A stretch of 64,000 bases of DNA from DASQBT01 sp049578545 (GCA_049578545.1 JBAUMF010000027.1:1-64000), one strand, 5' to 3'. Shown: positions 9,857 to 18,671, counted from the first letter of the stretch. A program made the numbers and translations. The notes: a model not told the origin generated them from the sequence alone.

Positions 9857-12115
9857 TCAGTTGGCCGCGGGCCAGGTGCTGGGCAGGTTGTTGAAGCCTG
9901 CGGGCGGTGCGTAGTCGGCAGACTCGCCCACCGGCTTGATCGGGGTCATGCCGATGGCCATGCAGCCCTGCTTGTTGTAGTGGGGCAGGCTGATGACCAC
10001 GCTGTCCGGCACCATGGCGAAGGAGGCCGGCAGCGGCGGCGCGATGCCCAGCAGGCGCTTCGGATCGAAGCCCGACAGCAGGCTGTCGGTGATGGGCGAG
10101 TTGATGTCGCGCGGACCCAGGAACTTCTGGTGGAAGCCGGGCGGGCCGAACTGGTTGAAAGCAGGCGAATCGCCTGCCTTCAGGGCTTGGGCCTCGTCCG
10201 GCAGGCTGGCCAGCTCCGGCCGGTTGAAGATGGCGTTGATGGTCTCGATCACCGAGTTGTGGTCGCCCTCGGCATGGGACACCGCATGGGTCCGTGCATA
10301 GGGCGAGATCAGGATCAGGGGCACGCGCACGCCGCGGGCCTGTGGCAGACCGTCCGGACCGTAGGACAGGATGCGCGGCGGGACGTGGTCGTAGAAGCCG
10401 TCGGATTCGTCATAGGTGATGATGATGGCGGTCTTGCTCCAGATGTCCGGGTTGCTGGCGATGGCGTTGATCACCCGGGCGGCCATGGCCTCGCTGATCT
10501 GCCGGTCGGTGTAGCCGGGATGGTCGTCGTCGCCGGACTTGGCCTTGTTGATGGCGGTGACTTCGCCAGCCGGGGTGTTGGGGTTGCTAATCGCCGGGCT
10601 CAGACCCATTTGGTTGTAGTAACCGCCGCGAATGTAGAACACGCCGCCGTCGGGCAGAGCATGAGTGGCGATGTCGGTGAAGAAGTCCGTCTCGCCCTTA
10701 AGCTTGGCGGCTTGGGACGGAGTGTTGGCCAGGTAGCCGAAGTACTGGGGACCCTGGTGGTGGCTCACATAGGACCAATGCGTGGCCGCCGATTGTCCTG
10801 CGGCCTTGTCACTGTCTTCATAGCCATAGCCCTCCTGGTACCAGCGCCAATCGACTGACTTCTGGTTCAGCTTGTGAAGATACTTGATGTCGTTCTGAAT
10901 GTCTGGCAAGTCGAAGTCCGGATTGAGGTTGTCGGTCTTCAGCGAGTCGGCGTTCCCGCCCATGAGGGTCAGGGGCACGGTGGCAAAAGTCAGGTTGGAA
11001 GCCACGTTGGTGGGGCTGTAGCCCTCGTAAGGGCCGTAGGGCTGGCGGTTGCCGGATACCTTCCCGCTGCCATCCAAGGTGGGGGTCGAATCGAACGGCG
11101 AGCCGTACCAAGGCTGCGGGTCGTTCACCAGCGGAACTCCTTGAGTGGTCGAGGAGGCCGTGGCCTCATTGACGAGATTCAACCCCAGGCCATTGTTTGC
11201 CCCGGCACTCCCGCCACCGGTATTCTGCAGGAAAGAACCGCTCGTGGCGGCTGTTTGGCCGCTCGAACCATGCTTGACCCACTGGGTTTCCCCGGACTGG
11301 CCGGCGATCATGGCCACAGCGTTGGGGGTGGAGGGCGTGTCCTCGGTGGCGAAGATATTGTCGAAGATGGTGAAGTGGTTGGCCAAATCCCAGGCGAGGG
11401 GGATGGTGTCGCAATCGATGTGGGACATCACCACGTTGGCGAACTGCAGGCCTTTCTTCTGGTTGGCCACGGTGGCGCTGCTGTTGGGGGCGTACTTGTG
11501 ATACTCGTCATAGGCGAACTTGTCCATCGCGGCGACGCCCGTGGCGGGATCCACGTCAATCTTGGTGGCCAGGCCGGTATGTGAGTGGTCCACGCTGTCC
11601 ACCACGCTGGAGTTCTGATCCGGACCCATCAGGAAGGGCTGTACCGTTACCTGTATCGGGGTCGCGTCGACAGTCGTGTAGGTTTGATAGAAACCGGGGG
11701 TATGGGCGGCGTCGCGTGGATGCCGGCCGTCGGAATAGAGGCCGTTCACGCCCGGGAAGGTGCCGTACTCGTTGTCGAACGAATGGTTTTCGTTGAAGAT
11801 CACGAACACATACTTGATCTTCTGTTGCAGCAACTTCTGCATCACTGCCGGCGGCAGCTTGGGCTCGTGCTCCGGATCATTGAGATAATGCCGGATGTCG
11901 CCGTTTGCATCGGGCTGGAGGGTTACCAGCGGGGCCTTCTTGGCATATCCAGGCGGCTGCTTGGAGTCGTGATCCCAATCATCGGAATCATGCTGGTTCT
12001 GGGCGTTGGCCTCGGGCTGGGACGTAACGGGCGGGTTGGCGAATATGGCGGGTGCGGCCTGCAGCAGGGCGGCTGCCACGGCCAGGGCAAGAGCGGATTT
12101 CGTGAATGGTTTCAT
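9857..12115 (-). CDS. Secreted phosphoesterase (phospholipase C/AcpA family)
   Basis: This 752-residue protein has a signal peptide (TKSALALAVAAALLQAAPAIFA) and an Asp/His-rich linker at about residues 35-60. It belongs to the PF04185 phosphoesterase family, which includes bacterial phospholipase C and the acid phosphatase AcpA. Family motifs are FVIFNENHSFDNEYGTFPG (about 104-122), the GHG-like metal region around MSHIDCDTIPLAW, ITYDESDGFYDHVPP and the late SHAEGDHNSVIETI. It probably cleaves phosphoester bonds of phospholipids or nucleotides outside the cytoplasm. It may be co-transcribed with the small secreted-peptide gene upstream and with the AapJ-like gene downstream, with paired hairpins in between. 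It is a reasonable type II secretion substrate. Confidence 0.87.
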   Translation of the reverse strand: MKPFTKSALALAVAAALLQAAPAIFANPPVTSQPEANAQNQHDSDDWDHDSKQPPGYAKKAPLVTLQPDANGDIRHYLNDPEHEPKLPPAVMQKLLQQKIKYVFVIFNENHSFDNEYGTFPGVNGLYSDGRHPRDAAHTPGFYQTYTTVDATPIQVTVQPFLMGPDQNSSVVDSVDHSHTGLATKIDVDPATGVAAMDKFAYDEYHKYAPNSSATVANQKKGLQFANVVMSHIDCDTIPLAWDLANHFTIFDNIFATEDTPSTPNAVAMIAGQSGETQWVKHGSSGQTAATSGSFLQNTGGGSAGANNGLGLNLVNEATASSTTQGVPLVNDPQPWYGSPFDSTPTLDGSGKVSGNRQPYGPYEGYSPTNVASNLTFATVPLTLMGGNADSLKTDNLNPDFDLPDIQNDIKYLHKLNQKSVDWRWYQEGYGYEDSDKAAGQSAATHWSYVSHHQGPQYFGYLANTPSQAAKLKGETDFFTDIATHALPDGGVFYIRGGYYNQMGLSPAISNPNTPAGEVTAINKAKSGDDDHPGYTDRQISEAMAARVINAIASNPDIWSKTAIIITYDESDGFYDHVPPRILSYGPDGLPQARGVRVPLILISPYARTHAVSHAEGDHNSVIETINAIFNRPELASLPDEAQALKAGDSPAFNQFGPPGFHQKFLGPRDINSPITDSLLSGFDPKRLLGIAPPLPASFAMVPDSVVISLPHYNKQGCMAIGMTPIKPVGESADYAPPAGFNNLPSTWPAAN

Positions 12116-12178
12116 GGTGTCTCCTTGAGGATGCGAAGGTGCTGGACCTTGAGTTGATGGGGGAACAACGCCGGTGGT

Positions 12179-12364
12179 TCAGCCCTGCCGACGACCGTCG
12201 ACAAAACCTGGTATGCCTCGACTGGTGAACATTGAGGCATCTGGCTTGGCCGCCGCGGCAACGTTGGTCTTGCCGAACAGGGTCGATACGCTCGACAGCG
12301 AGCTTTGAGTGACACCCAAGGCCAGAGTGGCCAATCCGATTGAGAACAACTCTTTCAATTGCAT
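12179..12364 (-). CDS. Small secreted peptide upstream of phosphoesterase
   Basis: A 61-residue product with an N-terminal hydrophobic segment (KELFSIGLATLALGVTQSSLSS) that looks like a signal peptide or single membrane anchor, then a short Lys/Ala/Gly-rich tail. GGGAGA lies about 8 bases before the ATG at 12364. The gene ends 63 bases before the phosphoesterase start, so the two are likely in one transcript. I do not recognise the family. Confidence 0.5.
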   Translation of the reverse strand: MQLKELFSIGLATLALGVTQSSLSSVSTLFGKTNVAAAAKPDASMFTSRGIPGFVDGRRQG

Positions 12365-12509
12365 GGCGGGATCTCCCACAGATTGGTGTGAATACGGTGC
12401 GTTGTTGTGATGTTGCTTCCTTGCTTCGAACTGCATAACACGCAGATCAAGGTCCGACCTGACTTGACATCAACGCAGCGACCGCTGAACGCAGACTATC
12501 AGCGCAGGA

Positions 12510-12527
12510 TTACGTTGCAGTTACGTT
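12510..12527. promoter_or_regulatory. Direct repeat TTACGTT with 11-bp period
   Basis: TTACGTT occurs at 12510-12516 and again at 12521-12527, exactly 11 bp apart. This is the layout used by OmpR/PhoB-type response regulators. It lies about 150 bp upstream of the small peptide/phosphoesterase unit, so a role in phosphate or stress control is plausible, but the half-site is not the classic pho box. Confidence 0.35.
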
Positions 12528-13063
12528 ATTGAGATAGGTTTGTTGCATCCTATTGAACTGGCCATGGAATACCTTCCTGATCAACTGAATTTTTTTCAGC
12601 ATGATTCTGGAATGCTGCTGGATTCGAGGCGGCTGCTTTCAGATGGCATACTTCACGTGGCGTCCCGCGTGATTAGAATTTGCCAATGGCCTGGAAGATG
12701 GGAACCACTGCCCGAAGGAGTTGGTGCTGCCAAGGGGATGAAACACAGGCTTTGGACCCATACTTGGGACGCTTCACACCCAATGCACACAAACGGTCGA
12801 TCCGGTTTTCATCATCATCAAGTCGGTGATCGCTCTCCGCCGGCTTCCGCTGCTTGGACTCGACAAGTGAACGAATGGATGCTCGCTTGCCTCGAATGGA
12901 ATCTGCGGTGCATGGCCATATTGTGTCCGCATTGGGGGAAGCGACACGAATCCCGTGCCTTGTTGCAGAAATCCCCCTGGCCGTGTGGCGCAATCCGTGT
13001 CTCACCTCGCAAGTACTACCCCATGGGGCACACAGCATAGGCCGCTAGGCTGCCAGACCTATG
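12528..13063. other. No supportable gene
   Basis: Frames at 12540-13040 (plus) and 12673-13038 (minus) cover the stretch, but neither has a convincing translation start or domain. It lies beyond the 3' end of the secretion operon and upstream of the phosphoesterase unit, and could be decayed sequence. Confidence 0.35.
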
Positions 13064-13561
13064 TCATTTACTCGCTTGTGCACTTTGCCGGTGTATTGCG
13101 GCCTGCTGAACAAATACAAACTTCCAATCCTGATAGCTTTGCTTGTTTACGAACTCTGCGTCATCCAATGAGAAATTGCCTTGCTTGAGTGGCTTGCCTT
13201 CCGACAGGCTATAGATGCCCATGATGCGGTCACCCGGCCCTTTTACCAGCCCCCATTCCGACCTGCCGGTCACGGGATCGATATAGATGCGACGCAAATG
13301 GCGACGCGTGCTTGGATAGCGTGGATCCTTGAGCAGATCATCCAGACTGGGAGGAAATTGCTTGACAGCGCCGGGGGTCGAATTGTAGTAATCCTGGATG
13401 GCTGCGCGGAACTGGTGGCCGATGAACAGCAGTTCCTTTTCCTTCTCGCGCTTGGCTGCAACGCGCCAGGACTCGCCGGCCAAACCCAGGGCCAGGCCAA
13501 TCAGCGCAACAGCGATCAGCACACCGAGGTAGGTGAAGCCGCGCTGCCTACCAATCCTCAT
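13064..13561 (-). CDS. Type II secretion/type IV pilin-like pseudopilin (third)
   Basis: The product starts MRIGRQRGFTYLGVLIAVALIGLALG: a short basic leader, the prepilin peptidase site Gly-Phe, and a hydrophobic helix, but with Tyr-Leu-Gly in place of the usual Thr-Leu-Ile-Glu, so the conserved Glu5 is missing. The remaining ~140 residues include DYYNSTPGAVKQFPPSLDDLLKDPR and DPVTGRSEWGLV, typical of GspG-like pseudopilins. The start at 13561 overlaps the previous gene by 14 bases; an alternative ATG is at 13573. It is the last gene of the 11-gene secretion operon. Absence of Glu5 is seen in GspK-like minor pseudopilins that sit at the tip, which may be its role. Confidence 0.8.
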   Translation of the reverse strand: MRIGRQRGFTYLGVLIAVALIGLALGLAGESWRVAAKREKEKELLFIGHQFRAAIQDYYNSTPGAVKQFPPSLDDLLKDPRYPSTRRHLRRIYIDPVTGRSEWGLVKGPGDRIMGIYSLSEGKPLKQGNFSLDDAEFVNKQSYQDWKFVFVQQAAIHRQSAQASK

Positions 13562-13919
13562 AGTGCGTTCCATTCCTGGCCTGGCCAGGGGCGCCACTGT
13601 GAATGTCGGCGACCCCTGCAGCGCCGTCGGTGGGTGACACCGTTTTCCAGCTGTTGGTCTCATCGGTAATCGGATCGGGCGGCAGCGCGCGCAGGTAGCC
13701 CAGCGAAACGAGTTCATCGAGACTGTCCGGATAACGGTCGCGATCTGCATGAAACTTGTCAATGGCGTCGCGCATGGATGCAAGATCGTGCCTGAGTGCG
13801 GTTTCCTTCGCTTGTTCCAGGCGAGCGAAATATCTGGGTACGGCCAAGGTAAGCAGCAAGGCCACAATGGCCATGACGACCAGCAGCTCGATGAGTGTGA
13901 AGGCCCTTTGTTTCACCAT
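13548..13919 (-). CDS. Pseudopilin (GspG-like, second)
   Basis: A 123-residue class III prepilin-like protein. MVKQRAFTLIELLVVMAIVA carries the processing site (Ala-Phe instead of Gly-Phe), Glu at +5 and the N-methylated helix. The body RDRYPDSLDELVSLGYLRALPPDPITDETNSWK is the GspG/PulG pattern, with the Pro-rich DPITD segment near the calcium-binding loop of the family. The gene overlaps its upstream neighbour by 7 bases and its downstream neighbour by 14, so translation is probably coupled. The Ala at -1 is unusual but tolerated by some prepilin peptidases. It likely forms part of the periplasmic pseudopilus. Confidence 0.87.
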   Translation of the reverse strand: MVKQRAFTLIELLVVMAIVALLLTLAVPRYFARLEQAKETALRHDLASMRDAIDKFHADRDRYPDSLDELVSLGYLRALPPDPITDETNSWKTVSPTDGAAGVADIHSGAPGQARNGTHYEDW

Positions 13920-14383
13920 TGCCTGTAGGGCACGCCATTCATGCCCTGCTTCCCGGATAGGGAATAGACGTCGTAGACATCGTCGCCCGGCTGCGGATCG
14001 TCAGGTGGGCTCTGATAACTGCGCAGCCCCCAGGTTTGCTCCGGCGGCGTATCCGCAGGCAACGGGCTCATCGGATCGCGCGGGATGCGGCGCAGGAAAT
14101 ACAGTTTCTTCTTGCCGGACGGGTCTTTCAGATCGGGCACGCCTTCTGCCAGCTCATGCAAGCTTTTCGGGTATCCATTGGTGTCGGCGCTGAGGGTGAC
14201 CCTCCCCTCGATAACCGCCTGATGATAGGCGTCGATGGCTTCCCGCATGCTGCGCAGGGCAGCTCGCAGGTCCTGCTCCTTGCTACGCTGCGCGGCAAGG
14301 CTGACCAAGGGGGCAGCCATGGTTGCTAGCAAACCGAGTATGGCCAGCGTGACAACCAGTTCAACGAGGGTAAAGCCTTTCAC
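13913..14383 (-). CDS. Pseudopilin (GspG-like, first)
   Basis: This 156-residue product begins MKGFTLVELVVTLAILGLLA with a very short leader, Gly-Phe processing site and Glu5, followed by a standard pseudopilin helix. The globular part has NGYPKSLHELAEGVPD, KKLYFLRRIPRDPMSPL and WGLRSYQSPPDDPQPGDDVYDVYS, all typical of PulG-like proteins and larger than usual. The ATG overlaps the end of the secretin gene (ATGA-type junction at 14380-14383), supporting co-translation. Confidence 0.87.
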   Translation of the reverse strand: MKGFTLVELVVTLAILGLLATMAAPLVSLAAQRSKEQDLRAALRSMREAIDAYHQAVIEGRVTLSADTNGYPKSLHELAEGVPDLKDPSGKKKLYFLRRIPRDPMSPLPADTPPEQTWGLRSYQSPPDDPQPGDDVYDVYSLSGKQGMNGVPYRQW

Positions 14384-16377
14384 TGCTGGGTTTCAGGTAC
14401 CGGCTCAGGCGTCTGTGGAGCCAGCCGCGGGCGGTTGGGGACGTCTCCGGAAAGATCCCTGCTGGCAGGCAAGACCGGCTCTTCAGTCATTCCGTGCAGC
14501 GGAGATGGCTGAGGGCCATTTTCGGGTTGTGCTGGCACGGGCTGCTTCTGGATGTGCCCGATACCCACCGGCGCCGGCAAGCTGCGGACTTGCAGCGGCT
14601 CTGCGCCCAGGTTCGCTTCAGTCCCGGAGCGGAACTGGGTGATATTTGCGCCGGGACGCTCCAGATTGCGCACGATGTGGGGCGTAATCAACAGCACGAT
14701 CTCCGACTTGGATTTATCGTTGTGATGATTGGAGAAGAGATGTCCAAGTATGGGCAAGTCGCCCAGGCCCGGAATCTTGTTGGCGGTCTTGCTATCCTGG
14801 TCATCGATGAGTCCAGCCAGAATCTGTGTTTCGCCATCCTTGAGCCTCAGGTTGGTCGTCGCCTCGCGCGTACCGAGCTGATACGTCGTTGTGCCGGTCG
14901 TGGCACTGGTGATCGTGTTGATGATGTTGCTGACTTCGAGATTCACCTTGATGCCCACATCATCATCCAGATAAACCGTGGGCTCCACCTCAAGCTTCAA
15001 GCCGACGTCCAGATAGGTCACCGACTCGGACACGCCGGTGGTAGGCGAACTGGTCGACGTGATTACCGGCACGCGGTCGCCGACATGGATCTTTGCCTTG
15101 TCGTGATTCTTGACCCGGATACGCGGATTGGCCAGGATATCGGTGTCGGTGTCCGTCTTCAGCAGGTTGGCCGTCAGCGACAGGTCTGAAATGCCAATGT
15201 CACCTGCATTCAGATTCTTCAGACTTTGTAGCGTCAGCAGGTTGGTCTGCGTGGTTTGGACGACCGCCGAACCCGCCGCCACGGCTGAGTTCGTGGTTCT
15301 GGAGCTCACGCTCGCGGTGACAGAAGGAGGATAAAGGATTCCCAGATTTGTCAGGCGATCGCGGCTCACTTCCAGCACTTCAACGTCAAGCATCACTTCC
15401 GGTTCCGGTTTGTCCTGCGCTTCGATCAGCTTCTCCGCCATGGCGACCACCTCGGGCGTGTCGCGCATGATCAGCAGATTCAGTTTTTCATCCACAAAAA
15501 TGTCGCGGGTCTTGAGCAGGGTCTTGAGCATGGTCAGCGCGCTTTTTGCATCCGCATTGGTGAGGTAGAAGCTCTTTATCTCCAGCTCCTGATAATCCTT
15601 TTGCTTGGCTGGCTGGTTTGGATAGATCAGCATCGATGACTCGTTAAGCACCTTCTTGTCCAGCTGGTTGGTCACCAGAATCAGGTTGATTGCCTCTTCC
15701 AGCGGCACGTTGCGCACGAAGATGGTCGTCTTCAGATCCGGGCGCACATCCTTGTCAAAAATGAAGTTCAACTGGGTTTGCATGGATAGTGCATTGAACA
15801 CTTGGGGAAGAGGCGCGTTGCGGAACTCCAGGGAAACCGGTCTTTTATACGCTGCCGCCAAACTTGGCGGAACAAAGCCGGGTTGCTGCGAGTCCCTATC
15901 CAGACTTTTCATGAGTTCACGCGCCTTGGCATGGCCCGGGTCCTCAGTCAAGACTGCCTTGAGCAGGGCTTTGGCTTCCTCCGGCCTGCCCTCCTTCATG
16001 AGTCTCTGGGCCTCGACGGCTTGATTATCCTGGCGCCTGCCACTGGCTATCGCACTCAACCCTGATACCGCTCGCGGATTATCTGCCTGCATGGTCAGCA
16101 CGTCCTGGTATATCAGTTCGGCTTCATCAAACTTGTGCTTTGCCAGAAGCGAGTCCGCACGCACCAGCTTTTCGTTGATCACCGCTTCCCGGTCGCGATA
16201 CAGGGCTGCCCGATAGGAGAGATTGTCGGGATCATTGCGAATGGCTTCCTCCAGCTTGGCCAGGCCTTCATTCACCTGACCCTGGCGGATCATTTGTTCG
16301 CTCTCTTTTACCGGGCTGGCGCAGCCAGTCATCAACAGGGCTGCGAGAACCAGGCCTGATACCGTAAGGCGGATCAC
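14380..16377 (-). CDS. Lipoprotein secretin (GspD/MshL-like)
   Basis: The protein of about 665 residues is an outer-membrane secretin. It begins with a lipoprotein signal (VSGLVLAALLMTGC), then TPR-like helices (residues ~25-160, e.g. ALYRDREAV and DNPRAVSGLSAIA), N-domains (VSLEFRNAPLPQVFNALS, then NADAKSALTMLKTLLKTRDIFVDEKLN) and the C-terminal secretin barrel (GDRVPVITSTSSPTTG, LKLEVEPTVYLDDDVGIKVNLEVSNI, and the signature GLIDDQDSKTANKIPGLGDL, then IVLLITPHIVR). I place the start at the GTG at 16377, which overlaps the upstream stop (GTGA) with GGAGAC 5-6 bases before it; the frame stays open upstream to about 16467. Lipidation and the TPR region resemble the MshL/BfpB type rather than a classical GspD with pilotin. 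Confidence 0.9.
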   Translation of the reverse strand: MIRLTVSGLVLAALLMTGCASPVKESEQMIRQGQVNEGLAKLEEAIRNDPDNLSYRAALYRDREAVINEKLVRADSLLAKHKFDEAELIYQDVLTMQADNPRAVSGLSAIASGRRQDNQAVEAQRLMKEGRPEEAKALLKAVLTEDPGHAKARELMKSLDRDSQQPGFVPPSLAAAYKRPVSLEFRNAPLPQVFNALSMQTQLNFIFDKDVRPDLKTTIFVRNVPLEEAINLILVTNQLDKKVLNESSMLIYPNQPAKQKDYQELEIKSFYLTNADAKSALTMLKTLLKTRDIFVDEKLNLLIMRDTPEVVAMAEKLIEAQDKPEPEVMLDVEVLEVSRDRLTNLGILYPPSVTASVSSRTTNSAVAAGSAVVQTTQTNLLTLQSLKNLNAGDIGISDLSLTANLLKTDTDTDILANPRIRVKNHDKAKIHVGDRVPVITSTSSPTTGVSESVTYLDVGLKLEVEPTVYLDDDVGIKVNLEVSNIINTITSATTGTTTYQLGTREATTNLRLKDGETQILAGLIDDQDSKTANKIPGLGDLPILGHLFSNHHNDKSKSEIVLLITPHIVRNLERPGANITQFRSGTEANLGAEPLQVRSLPAPVGIGHIQKQPVPAQPENGPQPSPLHGMTEEPVLPASRDLSGDVPNRPRLAPQTPEPVPETQQ

Positions 16378-16871
16378 AAAGTGTCTCCAATACTTAACGT
16401 GGCGGTTTGGGCCAAAGGGAGGTAGGTAAATCGCATTAAACGCGGGGTGATCTCTTCCACCCGCCACTGTCCGTCCAATACCTCGCCGCCTTTAACCAGA
16501 ATAGGGCGGAGGCTATTGCTGTCCAGAAACACAATCAGATGGCCCTGATCCTGCAGCTTTCCAAGATAGCGGTACGGCAAGGGCGGCGCCATGGGGGGAG
16601 GCGGTGGCAAAGCTGCCAATTTGGGCGGCGGGGGCGGCGTCCAGTCCCTGGCCGCAAAGGCATCGAGCCTGGCTGCAGACAAGCGTGGACGATTTTTCTG
16701 ATCCTTCGCCACTGACGGGCTTGTTTTTTTCGAGTGAGCCACGGGTTTCGCCCGTTCAATATTTTCAACCATGGCTTCTTCATCCTGAGGCAGACGCAAC
16801 GACCACCACACGGCCGCCAACGTGGCGGCCAGCGCTCCGTACAGAGAGAGTTTGCGCCATCGATTATTCAT
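16374..16871 (-). CDS. PilP/GspC-like inner-membrane protein
   Basis: 165 residues: one N-terminal membrane helix (LYGALAATLAAVWWSLRL), a Lys-rich then Pro-rich linker (TPPPPPKLAALPPPPP), and a small C-terminal domain with YRYLGKLQDQGHLIVFLDS, VKGGEVLDGQWRVEEI and FTYLPLAQTATLSIGD. That domain matches the homology region shared by PilP and GspC, which bridges the inner-membrane platform to the secretin. The position just before the secretin gene fits. Start and stop overlap both neighbours (16868-16871 and 16374-16377). Confidence 0.8.
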   Translation of the reverse strand: MNNRWRKLSLYGALAATLAAVWWSLRLPQDEEAMVENIERAKPVAHSKKTSPSVAKDQKNRPRLSAARLDAFAARDWTPPPPPKLAALPPPPPMAPPLPYRYLGKLQDQGHLIVFLDSNSLRPILVKGGEVLDGQWRVEEITPRLMRFTYLPLAQTATLSIGDTL

Positions 16872-17392
16872 GGCTTGAAGTAAAGGCTGAGCTGCACCGC
16901 AGCATTCACTTCATTCTTGCCGATTTCATCACGACTGATCCGGACATTGTCGAGAGCAAGATTGGGATAATGCGCCAGGGCCTGGGACAGAAACATGCGC
17001 ACCGCGGTGTAGGTGCCGGTCAAGGGGAGGTTCAGACGATAACGCACAAGCCCCGTGTCCTGTTCCAGTTTGTATTGCCCGCTGTTCAGTGCCAGTCCCC
17101 GGCTGGTTGCCAGGTTCTGCAGTCCGGCGAGACTGATAAGTGCTTTTGCAACCGGCGGCAAATCCTTGAGCTCGATGCTCTCCTGCCCCGCCGAAACAGG
17201 CGCTGGCTGCGTTTCCTGCACTGTGGCCAAACGATGCTGCAAGTCGCGCAAGGGCGAAGCATAATAGTGTTCAGTAGCCAGATAGATCAGGGCAGCCAGG
17301 ACCGTCATCATCAAACCGAGCGCACGGCCCCAGCCCCAGCGCCTGATTCTCTGTACCAGCGACCATTGCAGCTTATTGGTCATTGTTGCCAT
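16868..17392 (-). CDS. PilO/GspM-like assembly protein
   Basis: About 174 residues with one N-terminal membrane helix (GRALGLMMTVLAALIYLAT), a coiled-coil segment (SPLRDLQHRLATVQETQ) and a ferredoxin-like C-terminal domain (VRYRLNLPLTGTYTAVRMFLSQALAHYPNLALDNVRISR), as in PilO and GspM. The ATG at 17392 has GGGGG 6 bases upstream; another ATG at 17383 forms an ATGA overlap with the previous stop. It should pair with the PilN-like protein to link the ATPase-bound cytoplasmic ring to the PilP-like protein. Confidence 0.78.
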   Translation of the reverse strand: MATMTNKLQWSLVQRIRRWGWGRALGLMMTVLAALIYLATEHYYASPLRDLQHRLATVQETQPAPVSAGQESIELKDLPPVAKALISLAGLQNLATSRGLALNSGQYKLEQDTGLVRYRLNLPLTGTYTAVRMFLSQALAHYPNLALDNVRISRDEIGKNEVNAAVQLSLYFKP

Positions 17393-17880
17393 GTCGCCCC
17401 CACACTGAAGCGTACTGGCAACAGCGGATTTTCCAGCTGCGTTTCCTGAGACATGAGGCTTACCTGGGTGAGGCCTCTCTGTACAGCCAGACCCTGAACG
17501 TAATCCTGCATCGCCTTCTTGTCCTTTGCTTCCAGATTGAGCCGCACCGTGTCCTTGCTCGCATCCGGTTCCATTGCAAGCAGCGCGACCCTGGGTGTGG
17601 TCGCGGCCTCCACCGCATCGAATAACGGACTCCACTTCCTGCTCAAGCCCTTGATGGCGGCCTGTTGCACGGGATTCATTTCAGCCGGTTTCGCGCGCTT
17701 TGCAACCGTGGCGTGCCGTTGGCCCCGGGCATCCCATTCCTGCTGTATCTCGTGCAATGACGTGGACAGACTGTGGTAATGGATTGCCGAGGTCACCAGG
17801 AGGCCGGCGCCCAGCAACAGCCAGATCCTGCTCGCGCGATTGTTGGCCTGATTGGTGAAATCAAGGGCTGCAGAAACCAC
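17380..17880 (-). CDS. PilN/GspL C-terminal-like membrane protein
   Basis: 166 residues with a short cytoplasmic N-terminus containing TNQANNRASR, one membrane helix (IWLLLGAGLLVTSAIHYHSL), a coiled coil, and a periplasmic domain (VALLAMEPDASKDTVRLNLEAKDKKAMQDYVQGLAVQRGL). This corresponds to PilN, or the C-terminal half of GspL. Together with the separate PilM-like gene upstream it shows the split PilM+PilN arrangement of type IV pili rather than a fused GspL. Confidence 0.75.
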   Translation of the reverse strand: MVSAALDFTNQANNRASRIWLLLGAGLLVTSAIHYHSLSTSLHEIQQEWDARGQRHATVAKRAKPAEMNPVQQAAIKGLSRKWSPLFDAVEAATTPRVALLAMEPDASKDTVRLNLEAKDKKAMQDYVQGLAVQRGLTQVSLMSQETQLENPLLPVRFSVGATWQQ

Positions 17881-17885
17881 GTTAC

Positions 17886-18671
17886 TTAACCCAGAACGAA
17901 ATCAACATAAGGAGTGTCGCCCTGTGGCGTTGTCAGCCAGCGCCATGGGCGGGCTTTGGAAATGTTGAGCCCCGGTTCTGTGGCCATCAGCCATACCGTT
18001 TCATTCTCATTGCGTTCAAGGATGGAAGCCTCGCGTTGCAACAGGGTGGCAAGCACAGTCTCCCAGTCGCCATGGGTGCGTGAACTGGCAAGATTCACCC
18101 AGGAGTTTTTTTGCAGCGCGATCAAATGCACCCGGCCAGGTTCGGTCACCGCCAGCCAGCCTGCTTTTCCCGGCAGTCGCCGACGCGCCTTGCGCCAGGC
18201 AATGGCCAGCAACGGCTCCACCGCACTTAGTACAACCTTGCGGTTCTGGCAAAGCATTCTTAGCTTATCCAGCAAAGTGGTTTCAACCGCGCTGCAAAGA
18301 AACGGTTCGCCCAATCCCTGTACCTGGTAACGCACCGTCCACCCCTGGCTGGCGTCGCCATAGCGCTGAACGAATGTCTGCCTGGCCACGCCCGTTTCCT
18401 CTTCCATCGACAAGAGCGCATTCACCGGCATGGTGAGCGCATAGCGCGCCAGGGAACCTGCCAGAACCAGCCTCAATCGGGAACCAACCACCGCCAGTTG
18501 GGACAACCCCTGCCCGAATGTCTCCAGCATGGAGTCGTGGTCATCCTCGTCTGCCTGCAGGGCTTGCGTAAAGCCTTCCCCCGCGGTCCGGCCAAACAAG
18601 GTTTTTTTGACCACCGCAATATGCTGGGGCGACAACACACCAAGCAGATCGTTAGTCCACAAACGTGACAC
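17886..18671 (-). CDS. PilM/GspL N-terminal-like actin-fold protein
   Basis: About 261 residues without membrane helices, with blocks such as LVLAGSLARYALTMPVNALLS, TLLDKLRMLCQNRKVVLSAVEPLLAIAWRKA and GKAGWLAVTEPGRVHLIALQKNSWV. This is a diverged actin-like (PilM/cytoplasmic GspL) pattern. The best start is the GTG at 18671: GGAGGAG lies 7 bases upstream, inside the 3' end of the ATPase gene, giving a 20-base overlap. The frame is open to 18698 but without a signal. It probably couples the GspE-like ATPase to the PilN/O pair. Sequence conservation is low, so the family call relies partly on position. Confidence 0.65.
   Translation of the reverse strand: MSRLWTNDLLGVLSPQHIAVVKKTLFGRTAGEGFTQALQADEDDHDSMLETFGQGLSQLAVVGSRLRLVLAGSLARYALTMPVNALLSMEEETGVARQTFVQRYGDASQGWTVRYQVQGLGEPFLCSAVETTLLDKLRMLCQNRKVVLSAVEPLLAIAWRKARRRLPGKAGWLAVTEPGRVHLIALQKNSWVNLASSRTHGDWETVLATLLQREASILERNENETVWLMATEPGLNISKARPWRWLTTPQGDTPYVDFVLG

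Noticed and set aside
12540..13040. 166-codon plus-strand frame between the phosphoesterase unit and the secretion operon
   Set aside because: It has irregular composition rich in Trp, His, Arg and Cys, lacks a ribosome binding site, and overlaps an equally open minus-strand frame, as expected of non-coding GC-rich DNA.
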